The notes under the pieces were generated by a model. The model saw only the letters and a list, made by a program, of their open reading frames with translations, was not told the origin of the DNA and did not search any database. The translations under genes and the position numbers were made by a program. Positions 29,496 to 38,406 of a DNA stretch of 64,000 nt are shown here, piece by piece (the first letter of the stretch is position 1; each line of letters opens with the position of its first letter). Source of the stretch: Halomonas qaidamensis (GTDB taxonomy: Bacteria > Pseudomonadota > Gammaproteobacteria > Pseudomonadales > Halomonadaceae); the NCBI RefSeq assembly GCF_025917315.1, contig NZ_CP080627.1, positions 558,001 to 622,000 on the forward strand, read 5' to 3'.

Positions 29496-29524
29496 GTCAT
29501 TTTTCAATGGCAGAGGCTTTTTTT
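29486..29524. terminator. Bidirectional terminator between elbB and tatC
   Basis: GCCTCTGTCATT and AATGGCAGAGGC form a stem with one G-T pair and a short TTTC loop; AAAAA precedes and TTTTTTT follows. It can serve both elbB (plus) and tatC (minus). Confidence 0.93.
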
Positions 29525-29549
29525 GAGCAGTGTATCTTTAATAGTGCTT

Positions 29550-30332
29550 TTAGGTCTCTTGTTCCTCAGCGTCATCTGCCTTTGCCTTACGGCGTACCAA
29601 TCTGCCAAACAGTAGGCCCACTTCATAAAGTAGATACATCGGTATGGCTAACAGACTTTGAGAAATAATATCGGGAGGGGTAAGCAGCATGCCCACCACG
29701 AAACAACCTAAAATAATGTAGGGGCGCTTTTTGGAAAGGCTTTCGACCGTGGTCGCGCCAGACAGTATCAGCAGAAACGTTGCGATGGGGATTTCAAAGG
29801 CAACGCCAAAGGCGAAAAACAGCTTCAGTACAAAGTTAAGGTACTGGTTAATGTCGGTCATTACGGCAACGTCTTCCGGCCCGGTCTGGGTGAAAAACTC
29901 AAATAACAGCGGAAAGACCACATAATAAGCAAAGGCCGCACCTGCGTAAAACAGCGCTATGCTTGAAACTAAAATAGGAATCGCCAGTGCTTTCTCGTTA
30001 TCGTACAGCCCTGGTGCCACAAAGGCCCATGCCTGATGTAGCACAAAGGGAATAGCGATAAAGACGGCCACTACCAAGGTGAGCTTAAAGGGTGCCAAGA
30101 AAGGCGAGGCTACCTCGGTAGCGATCATCTGTGAGCCTTCCGGCAAAAGTGCCATTAAGGGCTCAGCCACAAAGCTATAGATATCATTGGCAAAGGCGTA
30201 AAGACCAAGGAACACGACTAATATGACTACGACTGCTTTCATTAGCCGCGTACGTAGTTCGATTAAGTGCTCAATAAGAGGCGCTTGGGCTTGTTCATTA
30301 CGCGGTTCATGTGAATCGCCAGACATGCTCAT
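29550..30332 (-). CDS. tatC: Sec-independent protein translocase subunit TatC
   Basis: A 260-residue six-helix inner-membrane subunit that binds twin-arginine signal peptides. The N-terminal LIEHLIELRTRLMKAV and the conserved FFAFGVAFEIPIATFLLI and MLLTPPDIISQSLLAIPMYLLYEVGL are present. The last ~20 residues are charged. Start overlaps the tatB stop by 4 nt. Works with TatA and TatB to export folded proteins. Confidence 0.97.
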   Translation of the reverse strand: MSMSGDSHEPRNEQAQAPLIEHLIELRTRLMKAVVVILVVFLGLYAFANDIYSFVAEPLMALLPEGSQMIATEVASPFLAPFKLTLVVAVFIAIPFVLHQAWAFVAPGLYDNEKALAIPILVSSIALFYAGAAFAYYVVFPLLFEFFTQTGPEDVAVMTDINQYLNFVLKLFFAFGVAFEIPIATFLLILSGATTVESLSKKRPYIILGCFVVGMLLTPPDIISQSLLAIPMYLLYEVGLLFGRLVRRKAKADDAEEQET

Positions 30333-30913
30333 TGGTGATTACTATCCTTTTTAATATCTGCCTTTTTACAATCTGTGTTTTTACTATCTGTCTTGTTAAC
30401 ATCCGCCTGGAAATTAGCCTGGCTAGACGCTTCGTTACTCGCATTGACCGCACGTAGCTCATCGGAAGTAGCTTGGTGGGGCGTTGAGGTGGCGGGTGAT
30501 GAAGATGTCGATGTAGACGCGGCTGGCGCTTCTTCACGTACCGTCTGCAAAGCATCGTCTAGACGTGCGCTGGCGTTAGCAACCCGCTGTTCGGTATCAT
30601 TTTGGCTGTCAGACGACGTAGAGTGTGAAGAAGGTTTTGCAGCAGAAGCGGACGGTTCGACAATGCCCTCAACATCCTGTTTGGCTTTCTTCAGGCTGTC
30701 ATCGAGCTTTTTTTGCTGCTCGTTGAGTTTTTGACGTAACTCTTCTGCTTCCAGCTGGGCGCTAATTTCGCGCTGCATGCCGGATACCGTTCGCTTGATT
30801 TTACCGATCCACATGCCTGCTGTGCGAGCGGCTCTTGGCAGGCGTTCCGGGCCAAGCACCAGAAGCCCGACGATTCCAATCAGCATTAGTTCAAGAAAGC
30901 CGATATCCAGCAT
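30329..30913 (-). CDS. tatB: Sec-independent protein translocase subunit TatB
   Basis: A 194-residue subunit. The N-terminal helix and amphipathic region (MLDIGFLELMLIGIVGLLVL, then GPERLPRAARTAGMWIGKIKRTV) are typical of TatB. The C-terminal half is long and low-complexity (Ser/Thr/Ala-rich, then Asp/Lys/Asn-rich), and ends with degenerate five-residue repeats (NKTDS, KNTDC, KKADI, KKDSN) that match 15-bp degenerate DNA repeats. The usual length is 130-180, so the tail is extended. Between tatA and tatC. Confidence 0.95.
   Translation of the reverse strand: MLDIGFLELMLIGIVGLLVLGPERLPRAARTAGMWIGKIKRTVSGMQREISAQLEAEELRQKLNEQQKKLDDSLKKAKQDVEGIVEPSASAAKPSSHSTSSDSQNDTEQRVANASARLDDALQTVREEAPAASTSTSSSPATSTPHQATSDELRAVNASNEASSQANFQADVNKTDSKNTDCKKADIKKDSNHQ
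30343..30402. repeat. Degenerate 15-bp repeats encoding the TatB C-terminus
   Basis: About four 15-bp units of the form NATCTGYNTTTTTAN follow one another in frame, ending near the tatB stop. They encode the five-residue repeats listed for TatB. The conservation between units is only moderate, consistent with older slippage. Confidence 0.6.
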
Positions 30914-30916
30914 GGG

Positions 30917-31201
30917 TTATTTGCGCTCTTCGTTACGTTCTGTGGGTCGCCCTTCGGCTGCACGTTTCTCTTCTGCTTGAACATCGTAGGTGTTACCAGC
31001 CTCTTCGTGGCTTACCTTTGCCTGAGGTTGGTCGGCATCTTTTTTGTCAGCATCTTTCTCTTCTTCGTTGATTGCTTTTTTAAAGCCTTTGACTGCACCA
31101 CCTAAGTCGGTGCCCACATTACGCAGTTTCTTGGTGCCGAAAATCAGGATGATAATGCCCAGAACAATCAGCAACTGCCAAATACTGATACCACCTAACA
31201 T
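30917..31201 (-). CDS. tatA: Sec-independent protein translocase subunit TatA
   Basis: A 94-residue pore-forming subunit. The N-terminal helix [19 protein letters not shown] is followed by the conserved [21 protein letters not shown] amphipathic helix and a charged tail. I prefer the ATG at 31201 over one at 31207: GAGGAA is 6 nt upstream of 31201 but directly abuts 31207, and relatives begin with MLGG. First of the tatABC genes, following hisE closely. Confidence 0.96.
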   Translation of the reverse strand: MLGGISIWQLLIVLGIIILIFGTKKLRNVGTDLGGAVKGFKKAINEEEKDADKKDADQPQAKVSHEEAGNTYDVQAEEKRAAEGRPTERNEERK

Positions 31202-31224
31202 ATGCATTTCCTCATTGGGACAGG

Positions 31225-31581
31225 TTAACGTTGTGTACGGGACGCTTTTTCATCATGGCCAGAAATACCAAACCGCCGTGCTAGCTCATCTAAAACGCAT
31301 TGATGATCAAGATCAAGGTGCGACAGCATCACCAAGCTATGAAACCACAGGTCGGCGGTTTCAGCGATCAACGCTTGACGCTGTTGATCATTACCGTGTT
31401 CGGCATCTTTAGCAGCCAGCACCGTTTCGGTTGCTTCTTCGCCAACCTTTTCGAGTATCTTGTTCAAACCCTTGTGATGCAAGGAGGCAACATAAGAATC
31501 TTCTGCATCAGCATGGCGGCGCTGCTTTAAGACCTCGGCGAGTGCATCTAGCACATATGTGCTTTGGGTAGGATCAGTCAT
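31225..31581 (-). CDS. hisE: Phosphoribosyl-ATP pyrophosphatase
   Basis: A 118-residue enzyme of histidine biosynthesis that removes pyrophosphate from phosphoribosyl-ATP. The MazG-like helical motif [19 protein letters not shown] and [19 protein letters not shown] carry the acidic Mg-binding residues. ATG at 31581 has AAGGA 5 nt upstream and gives the usual length; the longer in-frame start (31605) is unlikely. It is separate from hisI, which in Pseudomonas lies between ubiB and hisE but is absent here. Confidence 0.94.
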   Translation of the reverse strand: MTDPTQSTYVLDALAEVLKQRRHADAEDSYVASLHHKGLNKILEKVGEEATETVLAAKDAEHGNDQQRQALIAETADLWFHSLVMLSHLDLDHQCVLDELARRFGISGHDEKASRTQR

Positions 31582-31650
31582 AAACATCCTTTTATCAATT
31601 GGCACAGCATTTTCGGCGCTATGATGTTTATCATTATCGCTAAGCCTTTG

Positions 31651-33273
31651 TTATTGCCACAATAACAACAGTAAGCCTACGCCCGCCGCCGCTAATACGG
31701 GCCACTCTTGAGTCGCTGCCCATCCGATAAGCGGCTGCCAAGCCAGGGCAATGGCAATCAAAATCAAGCCGAGGCGTAAACGGTAATGACGTTTTTGTTG
31801 GCGCGTCAATTGCTGTTGAACCGCGCTAATAGAGCTTACCTGTTGATGGCGCTGACGGTGCTCGTGTTCCATACGGCTCAGAGCCTGATGGGCTAATACC
31901 GGCAGTTCAGGCAACTGGTGAGAAAGCTCTGGTGCTTGGCGTTTAAGCGACTCCCACAAGCCACCAATACCTGCGCGCTCTTTCATCCACTTTTCAAGAT
32001 AGGGCTTAGCAGTACTCCACAAGTCTAGGTCGGGGTAAAGTTGGCGGCCCAGCCCTTCGATGTTAAGCAGCGTTTTTTGCAATAAAACTAGCTGTGGCTG
32101 TACTTCCATATTGAATCGCCGTGCGGTTTGAAACAGCCCTAACAGCACCTGCCCAAACGAAATATCTTTAAGCGGCTTTTCAAGTATTGGCTCGCACACA
32201 GTACGGATTGCGGCTGCAAACTCGTTGGCACGAGTGTTTTCACCGACCCAGCCAGACTCGATATGCAGCGCGGCTACTTCGTAATAATCCTGATGGAAGA
32301 ACGCCAGCAAGTTACGCGCCAGGTAGTCCTGATCTTCGCGGGTAAGGCTGCCCACAATACCGCAATCAATCGCAATGTACTGTGGGTCTTCAGGGTCATC
32401 GCAGTTAACAAAGATGTTACCGGGGTGCATGTCGGCATGGAAAAAGTTGTCGCGGAAGACCTGAGTGAAGAAGATTTCAACGCCGCGTTCAGCTAGCTTT
32501 TTGAGGTTGGTGCCTCGGGCAATAAGCGTGTCTAGGTCGGCCACAGGCACGCCGCGAATGCGTTCTTGTACCATGACGTGGCGACGAGTGTAAGGCCAGT
32601 AAATCGTTGGTACGAACAGTAGTGGTGACTCTTTGAAATTACGCTTGAGCTGCGATGTATTGGCCGCTTCTTTATAGAGATCAAGTTCGTCAAACAAAGT
32701 GGCTTCGTAATCGCGGATGACCTCAACCGGGCGTAGGCGTTTGGCGTCCGGTACTTTACCCAGCAGCTTGGCAATTTGATACATCAGCGCCATATCCTGT
32801 CGCATAATGCGGTCAATGCCTGGGCGAATAATTTTGACGACCACGTCTTCACCGCTATGTAACGTGGCTGCATGCACCTGGGCAATCGATGCAGAGGCGA
32901 GGGGGGTGCGATCAAAGGCGGCAAACGCCTCGGCGAGTGACATTTCAAGTTCCTTTTCAACCCGTGCGGCGGCTAACTCGCCGGGGAAGGGCGGCACTTG
33001 ATCTTGCAGGCGTTTTAATTCATCGGCGATGTCTTCAGGCAATAGGTCTCGACGGGTCGAGAGCATTTGGCCAAATTTAATAAAAATCGGCCCAAGCGCT
33101 TCTAAAGCTAGGCGCAATCGCTCGCCGCGACTACGCTGCCCCACCGGAAAAAGCTTAAAAGGTGAAAAGTTCATTAAGATACGCATCCAGAGCGGAAGCC
33201 GTTCAGCGGGGATCAGCGTATCTAAACGATGGCGAGCCACTATCCAAGAAATCTTCAATAACCGCAGGCTCAT
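31651..33273 (-). CDS. ubiB: Ubiquinone biosynthesis accessory kinase-like protein UbiB
   Basis: A 540-residue ADCK/ABC1-family atypical kinase needed for ubiquinone synthesis. The KxGQ motif is in [17 protein letters not shown], the alanine-rich loop in [11 protein letters not shown], and the catalytic region in [14 protein letters not shown] and [12 protein letters not shown]. Two hydrophobic helices at the C-terminus (about residues 498-538) anchor it to the inner membrane. The start overlaps the ubiJ stop by one base (TGATG). Confidence 0.97.
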   Translation of the reverse strand: MSLRLLKISWIVARHRLDTLIPAERLPLWMRILMNFSPFKLFPVGQRSRGERLRLALEALGPIFIKFGQMLSTRRDLLPEDIADELKRLQDQVPPFPGELAAARVEKELEMSLAEAFAAFDRTPLASASIAQVHAATLHSGEDVVVKIIRPGIDRIMRQDMALMYQIAKLLGKVPDAKRLRPVEVIRDYEATLFDELDLYKEAANTSQLKRNFKESPLLFVPTIYWPYTRRHVMVQERIRGVPVADLDTLIARGTNLKKLAERGVEIFFTQVFRDNFFHADMHPGNIFVNCDDPEDPQYIAIDCGIVGSLTREDQDYLARNLLAFFHQDYYEVAALHIESGWVGENTRANEFAAAIRTVCEPILEKPLKDISFGQVLLGLFQTARRFNMEVQPQLVLLQKTLLNIEGLGRQLYPDLDLWSTAKPYLEKWMKERAGIGGLWESLKRQAPELSHQLPELPVLAHQALSRMEHEHRQRHQQVSSISAVQQQLTRQQKRHYRLRLGLILIAIALAWQPLIGWAATQEWPVLAAAGVGLLLLLWQ

Positions 33274-33950
33274 CAGTGCGGCTCCTCAGAGTGTAACTGC
33301 TTATTTAGTGACGGGTCGGCCGTCAACTGCGTCAAGCGCTTATGCAGACGGTTAAGTCTTGCTTCAAGACGGTCGGTCGCGATCTCAAGCTCCGTTAAAT
33401 GGTCACGCAGCACATCGCGCTGCTGACGACCAGGGAGCAAACGCGCTTCTTCAAAGACATACTCAGAAACGTCTTGCAGCAGTTCGTCTTTTGCTCTTAG
33501 CCCCCAACGAGCGGCGCGGCGGATGCCTTCGGCCAGTGAATGGGCGGGCATATCGCCTAGCCAGCGCGCTAGCTCGCTTTCCCAGTCAATATCCAAGTCA
33601 AATAGCAGGTCTCGGGTGGCTTCCAGTAGATGGATGCGACCGCGTACGGAAAGCTTGCCATCAAACATCAGCCGCTCGACAGAAGCACCGCTGAGCCATT
33701 CGGAGAGTGTTTCTGGGGTAAGCTCAACGATAGCATCAACATCGGTTTCGTCTAGATCATCACCGCGTAGCAGATCAATGCCAGCGTGATGATAGTGGAG
33801 CACCAACTGGAGATGAGGCTTTTCTAGCCTGACCAATAGTCGACTACCCGCTAACGCCGCAAGTCGCCCAGGCGCAGCTGGGTCGCGGGCAAGCAGGGCA
33901 TTCAACGTGCGTTCACATCCGGCCAGCAATAAGGTCGGGGTGACTAGCAT
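33273..33950 (-). CDS. ubiJ: Ubiquinone biosynthesis accessory factor UbiJ (SCP2 domain)
   Basis: A 225-residue protein with an N-terminal lipid-binding SCP2-like domain (about residues 15-110) and a C-terminal coiled coil (about 170-215, [20 protein letters not shown]). It scaffolds the ubiquinone-synthesis complex together with UbiK in E. coli. Order ubiE-ubiJ-ubiB is the conserved one. GAGG Shine-Dalgarno just before the ATG at 33950. Confidence 0.93.
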   Translation of the reverse strand: MLVTPTLLLAGCERTLNALLARDPAAPGRLAALAGSRLLVRLEKPHLQLVLHYHHAGIDLLRGDDLDETDVDAIVELTPETLSEWLSGASVERLMFDGKLSVRGRIHLLEATRDLLFDLDIDWESELARWLGDMPAHSLAEGIRRAARWGLRAKDELLQDVSEYVFEEARLLPGRQQRDVLRDHLTELEIATDRLEARLNRLHKRLTQLTADPSLNKQLHSEEPH

Positions 33951-33972
33951 GCTGACCTCTTAGTCATTGACG

Positions 33973-34728
33973 TCATAATTTAATGCCACGATGAAGGGCA
34001 ACAATACCGCCGGTCAGATTGGTGTACTCCACTCGGTCCAGGCCGGCACTCTCCATCATGGCCTTCAAGGTTTCCTGATCGGGGTGCATGCGAATCGACT
34101 CGGCAAGATAGCGGTAGCTCTCACCATCGCCAGCCACTAGCTCGCCCATTTTGGGTAGCAAGCGGAATGAGTACTCATCGTAAGCTTTCGATAGTAACGC
34201 ATTGTTGGGCTTGGAAAATTCAAGTACCAGTAAGCGCCCGCCCGGTTTTAGTACCCGTGTCATTGAGCGCAGAGCAGCATCTTTATCGGTGACGTTACGC
34301 AGGCCGAAAGCAATGGTGATGCAATCAAAACTATTATCGGGAAATGGCAGGCATTCCGCGTTGGCTTGCACATACTCAACGTTGCCCCCAACGCCATTGT
34401 CCATCAGCTTGTCGCGGCCTACTCTGAGCATGGAGGCATTAATATCGGCCAACACGACTTTGCCCCGAGGGCCGACGAGGCGGGAGAACTTGAGCGTTAA
34501 ATCGCCGGTGCCGCCAGCAATATCGAGGACATGGTGGCCAGGGCGAACGCCTGCGCGCTCAATAGCAAGGCGTTTCCAAACACGGTGAATACCCATCGAC
34601 ATCAAGTCGTTCATGATGTCGTAGCGGGCAGCTACCGAATGAAACACATCAGCGACGCGAGAGGCTTTTTCGTCAACTGACACTTCTTGATAGCCAAAAT
34701 GGGTGGTGCGTTTTTCTGTGGGGCTCAT
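33973..34728 (-). CDS. ubiE: Ubiquinone/menaquinone biosynthesis C-methyltransferase
   Basis: A 251-residue SAM-dependent methyltransferase acting on the quinone ring (C-methylation of demethylmenaquinol and of the ubiquinone precursor). Motif I reads [20 protein letters not shown], followed by [15 protein letters not shown] and [12 protein letters not shown], all UbiE signatures. First of the ubiE-ubiJ-ubiB group; 22 bp before ubiJ. Confidence 0.97.
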   Translation of the reverse strand: MSPTEKRTTHFGYQEVSVDEKASRVADVFHSVAARYDIMNDLMSMGIHRVWKRLAIERAGVRPGHHVLDIAGGTGDLTLKFSRLVGPRGKVVLADINASMLRVGRDKLMDNGVGGNVEYVQANAECLPFPDNSFDCITIAFGLRNVTDKDAALRSMTRVLKPGGRLLVLEFSKPNNALLSKAYDEYSFRLLPKMGELVAGDGESYRYLAESIRMHPDQETLKAMMESAGLDRVEYTNLTGGIVALHRGIKL

Positions 34729-34849
34729 GGGGCTTTAGCTCCCGAGTTCGAGGCGGTAATAATCGACCAAAAGGTCGTCGCAATAAATGGTTAGCGACAT
34801 TGTAGCCTTCTCACCCCTGATTTGTCTGCGCTTCACCTGAGTCGCAGGG

Positions 34850-35251
34850 TCACAGCTGTTTGAATTGAATACTGGCGGGCTCGCGGGAAGCCCCTGCCTC
34901 TTCTAAACGTTGCAGGTAGTTTTGCCAGTAGTCTGATTGGTGCTGGGCTAAATCGTACAGATAGTTCCAGCTATACAGGCCGCTATCATGGCCATCGTCA
35001 AAATGCAGCTTCAGCGCATAATTACCGGCTTGGGTAATGTTTTGCAGGCCGACATCTTTTTTACCTACCTGCAATACGGCGGTGTCGCCACCATGGCCAC
35101 GTACTTCCGCTGATGGTGAGTAAACTCGCAAAAACTCAACCGGCAGCCGAAAGCTTTCGCCGTTTGCGTAGCCAAGCTCTAGCTCGCGAGCCTGTTTATG
35201 GTAGTGAACCCGCGTTGGGGTGGGGGCATTCGTAGAAATAGGAGCGTTCAT
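34850..35251 (-). CDS. DUF971 domain protein (gamma-butyrobetaine hydroxylase-like N-terminal domain)
   Basis: A 133-residue protein. The DUF971 core reads LELGYANGESFRLPVEFLRVYSPSAEVRGHG and continues with LHFDDGHDSGLYSWNYLYDL, the latter being the family hallmark. Homologues occur next to hslVU in Pseudomonas. ATG at 35251 with AGGTGA 8 nt upstream is preferred over a GTG at 35263 that would abut the AAGG. The function is unknown; the domain is also found N-terminal in gamma-butyrobetaine dioxygenase. A strongly folded DNA/RNA element lies 85 bp upstream of this start. Confidence 0.85.
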   Translation of the reverse strand: MNAPISTNAPTPTRVHYHKQARELELGYANGESFRLPVEFLRVYSPSAEVRGHGGDTAVLQVGKKDVGLQNITQAGNYALKLHFDDGHDSGLYSWNYLYDLAQHQSDYWQNYLQRLEEAGASREPASIQFKQL

Positions 35252-35335
35252 TGATGACGTCACCTTTTACGATATTGAGCTAAAACGGGTTGACCGACTA
35301 TTTACGCTTTAGCGAATGCGTGAAGGCAAGCGCCA

Positions 35336-35411
35336 CGGCTAACGTTTGATCGACAGGACGTCGATCAAGCACGAGCAACAGGGGTGTTGTTCTCGTGCGC
35401 AACGTTAGCCG
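35336..35411. other. Three-way-junction structured element between hslU and the DUF971 gene
   Basis: Three helices nest without gaps. P1: CGGCTAACGTT (35336-35346) with AACGTTAGCCG (35401-35411), 11 bp perfect. P2: TGATCGAC (35347-35354) with GTCGATCA (35360-35367), 8 bp, loop AGGAC. P3: GCACGAG (35369-35375) with CTCGTGC (35392-35398) plus CAACA (35376-35380) with TGTTG (35385-35389), a 2-nt bulge and a GGGG loop. Only three bases are unpaired at the junction. No T-run follows on either strand. It lies 78 bp after the hslU stop. A structured RNA, regulatory leader or repeat family member is possible; the function is unknown. Confidence 0.75.
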
Positions 35412-35488
35412 CAGCGTAGCCTGAACAGCAGCATTTGCGTGTGTAAAAAGCGGGCAAGCTGCTGCGGACTATACCGATATAAGCGCGT

Positions 35489-36811
35489 TTACAAAATATA
35501 GCGCGATAGGTCTTCGTCTACTGCTAGCTCACCCAGTTGGGCATTGACGTAATCGGCATCAATGACCAGCGGGCTATCCATATCGCCACCTTTAAACGAG
35601 GCCTCTTCTAGCAACCGTTCCAGCACGGTGTGTAGACGGCGAGCACCAATATTCTCAGTGCCTTCGTTCACCTGCCAGGAAATTTCGGCAATGCGCTCGA
35701 TACCGTCAGGGGTGAACTCAATATCTAGTCCTTCAGTGGCCAGCAGCGCTTGATACTGTTTTGTAAGTGACGCTGATGGCTCAGTGAGGATGCGCTTGAA
35801 GTCGCCAGGTGTCAGCGCGTCTAGCTCTACACGGATCGGCAAGCGTCCCTGTAGTTCAGGAATAAGGTCCGAGGGACGCGACAGGTGGAAGGCACCGGAA
35901 GCGATAAATAGAATATGGTCTGTTTTGACCATGCCGTATTTGGTCGAGACGGTAGAACCTTCGATCAGCGGCAGCAGGTCACGCTGCACGCCTTCACGAG
36001 AGACTTCACCGCCACTGGACTGACCGCTACCCTTGGCAACTTTATCGATCTCATCCAAGAACACAATGCCGTGCTGCTCGACGGCTTCGACAGCACGAGC
36101 TTTGATCTCTTCTTCATTGACCAGTTTGCTAGCTTCTTCGTCGCGTAGTAACACCAGCGCTTCTTTAACGGTCACGCGGCGCTGCTCACGCTTTTGTTGA
36201 CCCATGTTAGAGAACAGACTCTGTAGTTGGCTGGTCATCTCTTCCATGCCAGGCGGCGTCATTATGTCGATGCCTTGCCCATGTGAAGAGACTTCAATGT
36301 CGATCTCTTTATCATCCAGCTGGCCTTCTCGCAGCTTCTTACGGAAGGTTTGACGCGTACCACTATCTTCCCGAGGCTTATCTTCCTGGCCACGGGGCGG
36401 CGGGAGTAATGCATCTAGAACGCGGTCTTCAGCGGCATCCTCAGCGCGATGGCCAACTTCTTCCTTAGCGTGCTCGCGAACCATTTTGATCGCAGCTTCC
36501 ATCAAATCGCGAATAATCGACTCAACATCGCGGCCCACATAGCCCACTTCAGTAAATTTAGTGGCTTCGACCTTGATGAAGGGTGCTCTGGCCAGTTTGG
36601 CAAGGCGACGAGCAATTTCCGTTTTACCCACGCCGGTAGGGCCAATCATCAGAATATTTTTTGGCGTCACTTCCGGGCGTAGCTCATCGTTTAACTGCAT
36701 GCGGCGCCAACGGTTGCGCAGGGCAATAGCGACGGCGCGTTTGGCATCCTGCTGGCCAATAATGTATTGATCCAGGGCATGGACGATTTCGCGGGGGGTC
36801 ATCTGGGTCAT
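35489..36811 (-). CDS. hslU: ATPase subunit of HslVU protease
   Basis: A 440-residue AAA+ unfoldase that feeds proteins to HslV. Walker [16 protein letters not shown], Walker [11 protein letters not shown] and the intermediate domain with [13 protein letters not shown] are visible, and it ends in the conserved DLSRYIL peptide that docks into HslV. Start ATG at 36811 (GAGG about 10 nt upstream) is preferred over a TTG at 36826; the length fits E. coli (443). The gene follows hslV with almost no gap. Confidence 0.98.
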   Translation of the reverse strand: MTQMTPREIVHALDQYIIGQQDAKRAVAIALRNRWRRMQLNDELRPEVTPKNILMIGPTGVGKTEIARRLAKLARAPFIKVEATKFTEVGYVGRDVESIIRDLMEAAIKMVREHAKEEVGHRAEDAAEDRVLDALLPPPRGQEDKPREDSGTRQTFRKKLREGQLDDKEIDIEVSSHGQGIDIMTPPGMEEMTSQLQSLFSNMGQQKREQRRVTVKEALVLLRDEEASKLVNEEEIKARAVEAVEQHGIVFLDEIDKVAKGSGQSSGGEVSREGVQRDLLPLIEGSTVSTKYGMVKTDHILFIASGAFHLSRPSDLIPELQGRLPIRVELDALTPGDFKRILTEPSASLTKQYQALLATEGLDIEFTPDGIERIAEISWQVNEGTENIGARRLHTVLERLLEEASFKGGDMDSPLVIDADYVNAQLGELAVDEDLSRYIL

Positions 36812-36822
36812 AAAAAGGGGCC

Positions 36823-37356
36823 TCAACGGTCGTTGATGTTCAGCTCTTCGAGCGTCACGTGGTGATTGGTAAACACGCAGATGTCGCCGGCGATTTCGAG
36901 TGACTTTTCAGTAATTTCACGCGCAGAAAGCTCAGTGTTTTCCAGCAACGCACGGGCGCTTGCCTGGGCAAAGTTGCCGCCAGAGCCAATCGCAATAATG
37001 CCGCGCTCAGGCTCAACCACATCACCGTTACCGGTAATAATCAGTGAGGCGCTGTGGTCAGCTACGGCCAGTAGTGCTTCCAGGCGGCGTAACGCTCGGT
37101 CGGTACGCCAGTCTTTTGCCAACTCAACGGCGGCTTTGGTTAAGTGCCCTTGGTATTTTTCGAGCTGCGCTTCAAATCGCTCAAATAGCGTGAAGGCGTC
37201 GGCGGTGCCGCCAGCAAAGCCTGCTAGCACCTTGCCACGGTAAAGACGACGTACTTTGCTGGCATTTCCTTTCATTACGGTGTTGCCCAGCGATACTTGG
37301 CCGTCGCCTGCCAGAACAACGTGGTTACCACGGCGTACGGATACAATAGTGGTCAT
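36823..37356 (-). CDS. hslV: Peptidase subunit of HslVU protease
   Basis: A 177-residue threonine peptidase of the proteasome type. After removal of the initiator Met the N-terminal nucleophile is Thr in [21 protein letters not shown]; the later [17 protein letters not shown] is also conserved. Good AGGAG Shine-Dalgarno. Twelve bp before hslU. A sigma-32-type promoter was looked for upstream and not clearly seen. Confidence 0.98.
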   Translation of the reverse strand: MTTIVSVRRGNHVVLAGDGQVSLGNTVMKGNASKVRRLYRGKVLAGFAGGTADAFTLFERFEAQLEKYQGHLTKAAVELAKDWRTDRALRRLEALLAVADHSASLIITGNGDVVEPERGIIAIGSGGNFAQASARALLENTELSAREITEKSLEIAGDICVFTNHHVTLEELNINDR

Positions 37357-37429
37357 GGAGATAACTCCTTGGGGGAGGCATAAGCTCCCGATGACTGATC
37401 GGTCACGTCACGCGACCGCAAAAAAGGCG

Positions 37430-37474
37430 ATTCACAACAAAATGCGGGCGGCTGATAAAAAATCAACCGCCCGC
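37430..37474 (-). terminator. Terminator between the SPOR gene and hslV
   Basis: GCGGGCGG (37444-37451) pairs with CCGCCCGC (37467-37474); an inner TGA/TCA extension closes a TAAAAAA-type loop. On the minus strand the stem is followed by ATTTTGTTGT. It separates argS-SPOR from hslVU. Confidence 0.7.
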
Positions 37475-37599
37475 TAAGTAAAGCCTTCAGATAAAGTGTT
37501 TTTTAAACGGTGTTTATGAAAATAAAAGCCCGCCTAGCCGTTGTTTAGAGTTGCCTGTCGTTATTTGTTTAGCGTTACAGGTAGCTAACGCAGCTCTGT

Positions 37600-37633
37600 G
37601 GATAGGCTAGTTCTTTGGATTGGCTAGTTCTGT
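37600..37633. repeat. 2 x 17 bp tandem repeat spanning the SPOR gene stop codon
   Basis: GGATAGGCTAGTTCTTT (37600-37616) and GGATTGGCTAGTTCTGT (37617-37633) match at 15 of 17 positions. The second copy contains the TAG stop of the SPOR gene (CTA at 37624-37626 on the plus strand), and the first copy carries another TAG in a different frame. Confidence 0.85.
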
Positions 37634-38403
37634 AATTGGATCAGTAGAGGCTCAATACCTTGTGTACTCATCAAATCCTGGGCGCGATTTAACTCACGGG
37701 TGTCTTCATAAGGGCCTACTTGAACGCGGTGCCAGGTATCGCCGTTGGCCTTCACTTCGCTAACCTGGGCAAGCAGACTTAAATTGCGTAGACGACTGCG
37801 CAGCTGCTCGGCATCGCTTAATTCCCGAAATGAGGCAGCCTGCAGCATATAGCGGTTAGGTGTGCTAGAGGGGCTGGCCGTTGCTTGCTGAGCCGCAGCC
37901 ACTTGCTCTTCAGGGCGCATGTTAGCGGCAATAACCTGTGCGATAGGATCATCGTTTTGACGCGCGCTGGCGTTGCTAGTCGTTGTTTCGCTGGTTGCCG
38001 TGTCGTCATTACTTGAGGCCGTTTGAGCCTGCTGTGCTGCCGCTTCAGGACGGTTTACAGTTGATGGTAGCGACACACCTGGAGCAATAACCTCCGTATC
38101 TGGCAGCAGCGTGTAAAACTCAAACGTGGGCATAGCCGGTTCGGTAACGCTCTCTGTTTGGCGCGCTGCACTACGTTCATCGCTATCGGCAGGCTTGGGT
38201 AACACCGTTGCTTGGGGTGTGTCTTCCTGCGCTTGCCAGGGGGCCGTGCCATGTTGATGCTGTGCCAGAAAAAAGCCTGCTGCTACGCCTGCTATCCCCC
38301 AAAGCCAGCCGGGAATTTTGAAACCGCCACCCCCTGAGCGTTTGCTGGCTTTACGCTGAGTGGTTGCACCTCGGCGGGTAGGCTTTTCTTTAGGGCTCGC
38401 CAT
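37624..38403 (-). CDS. SPOR-domain protein (FtsN-like)
   Basis: A 259-residue bitopic membrane protein with a basic cytoplasmic N-terminus (KEKPTRRGATTQRKASKRSG), one transmembrane helix (about residues 30-45, PGWLWGIAGVAAGFFLA) and a long Gln/Ala/Thr-rich periplasmic linker. The C-terminal SPOR domain (about 183-258, YMLQAASFRELSDAEQLRSR) binds denuded glycan at the septum. The order argS-SPOR-hslV is the same as in Pseudomonas. Whether this is the divisional FtsN cannot be proven, but the architecture is the same. Overlap/spacing with argS is only 3 bp. Confidence 0.88.
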   Translation of the reverse strand: MASPKEKPTRRGATTQRKASKRSGGGGFKIPGWLWGIAGVAAGFFLAQHQHGTAPWQAQEDTPQATVLPKPADSDERSAARQTESVTEPAMPTFEFYTLLPDTEVIAPGVSLPSTVNRPEAAAQQAQTASSNDDTATSETTTSNASARQNDDPIAQVIAANMRPEEQVAAAQQATASPSSTPNRYMLQAASFRELSDAEQLRSRLRNLSLLAQVSEVKANGDTWHRVQVGPYEDTRELNRAQDLMSTQGIEPLLIQLQN

Positions 38404-38406
38404 CGC

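Noticed and set aside
35336..35411. Resemblance of the three-way-junction ends (GGCTAAC ... GTTAGCC) to an integron attC site
   Set aside because: The ends do not fit RYYYAAC/GTTRRRY fully, the interior forms two separate hairpins instead of one long stem with extrahelical bases, and there is no integrase or gene-cassette context.
37357..37443. Sigma-32 heat-shock promoter for hslVU
   Set aside because: No sequence close to CTTGAAA-N13-17-CCCCAT was found on the minus strand upstream of hslV.
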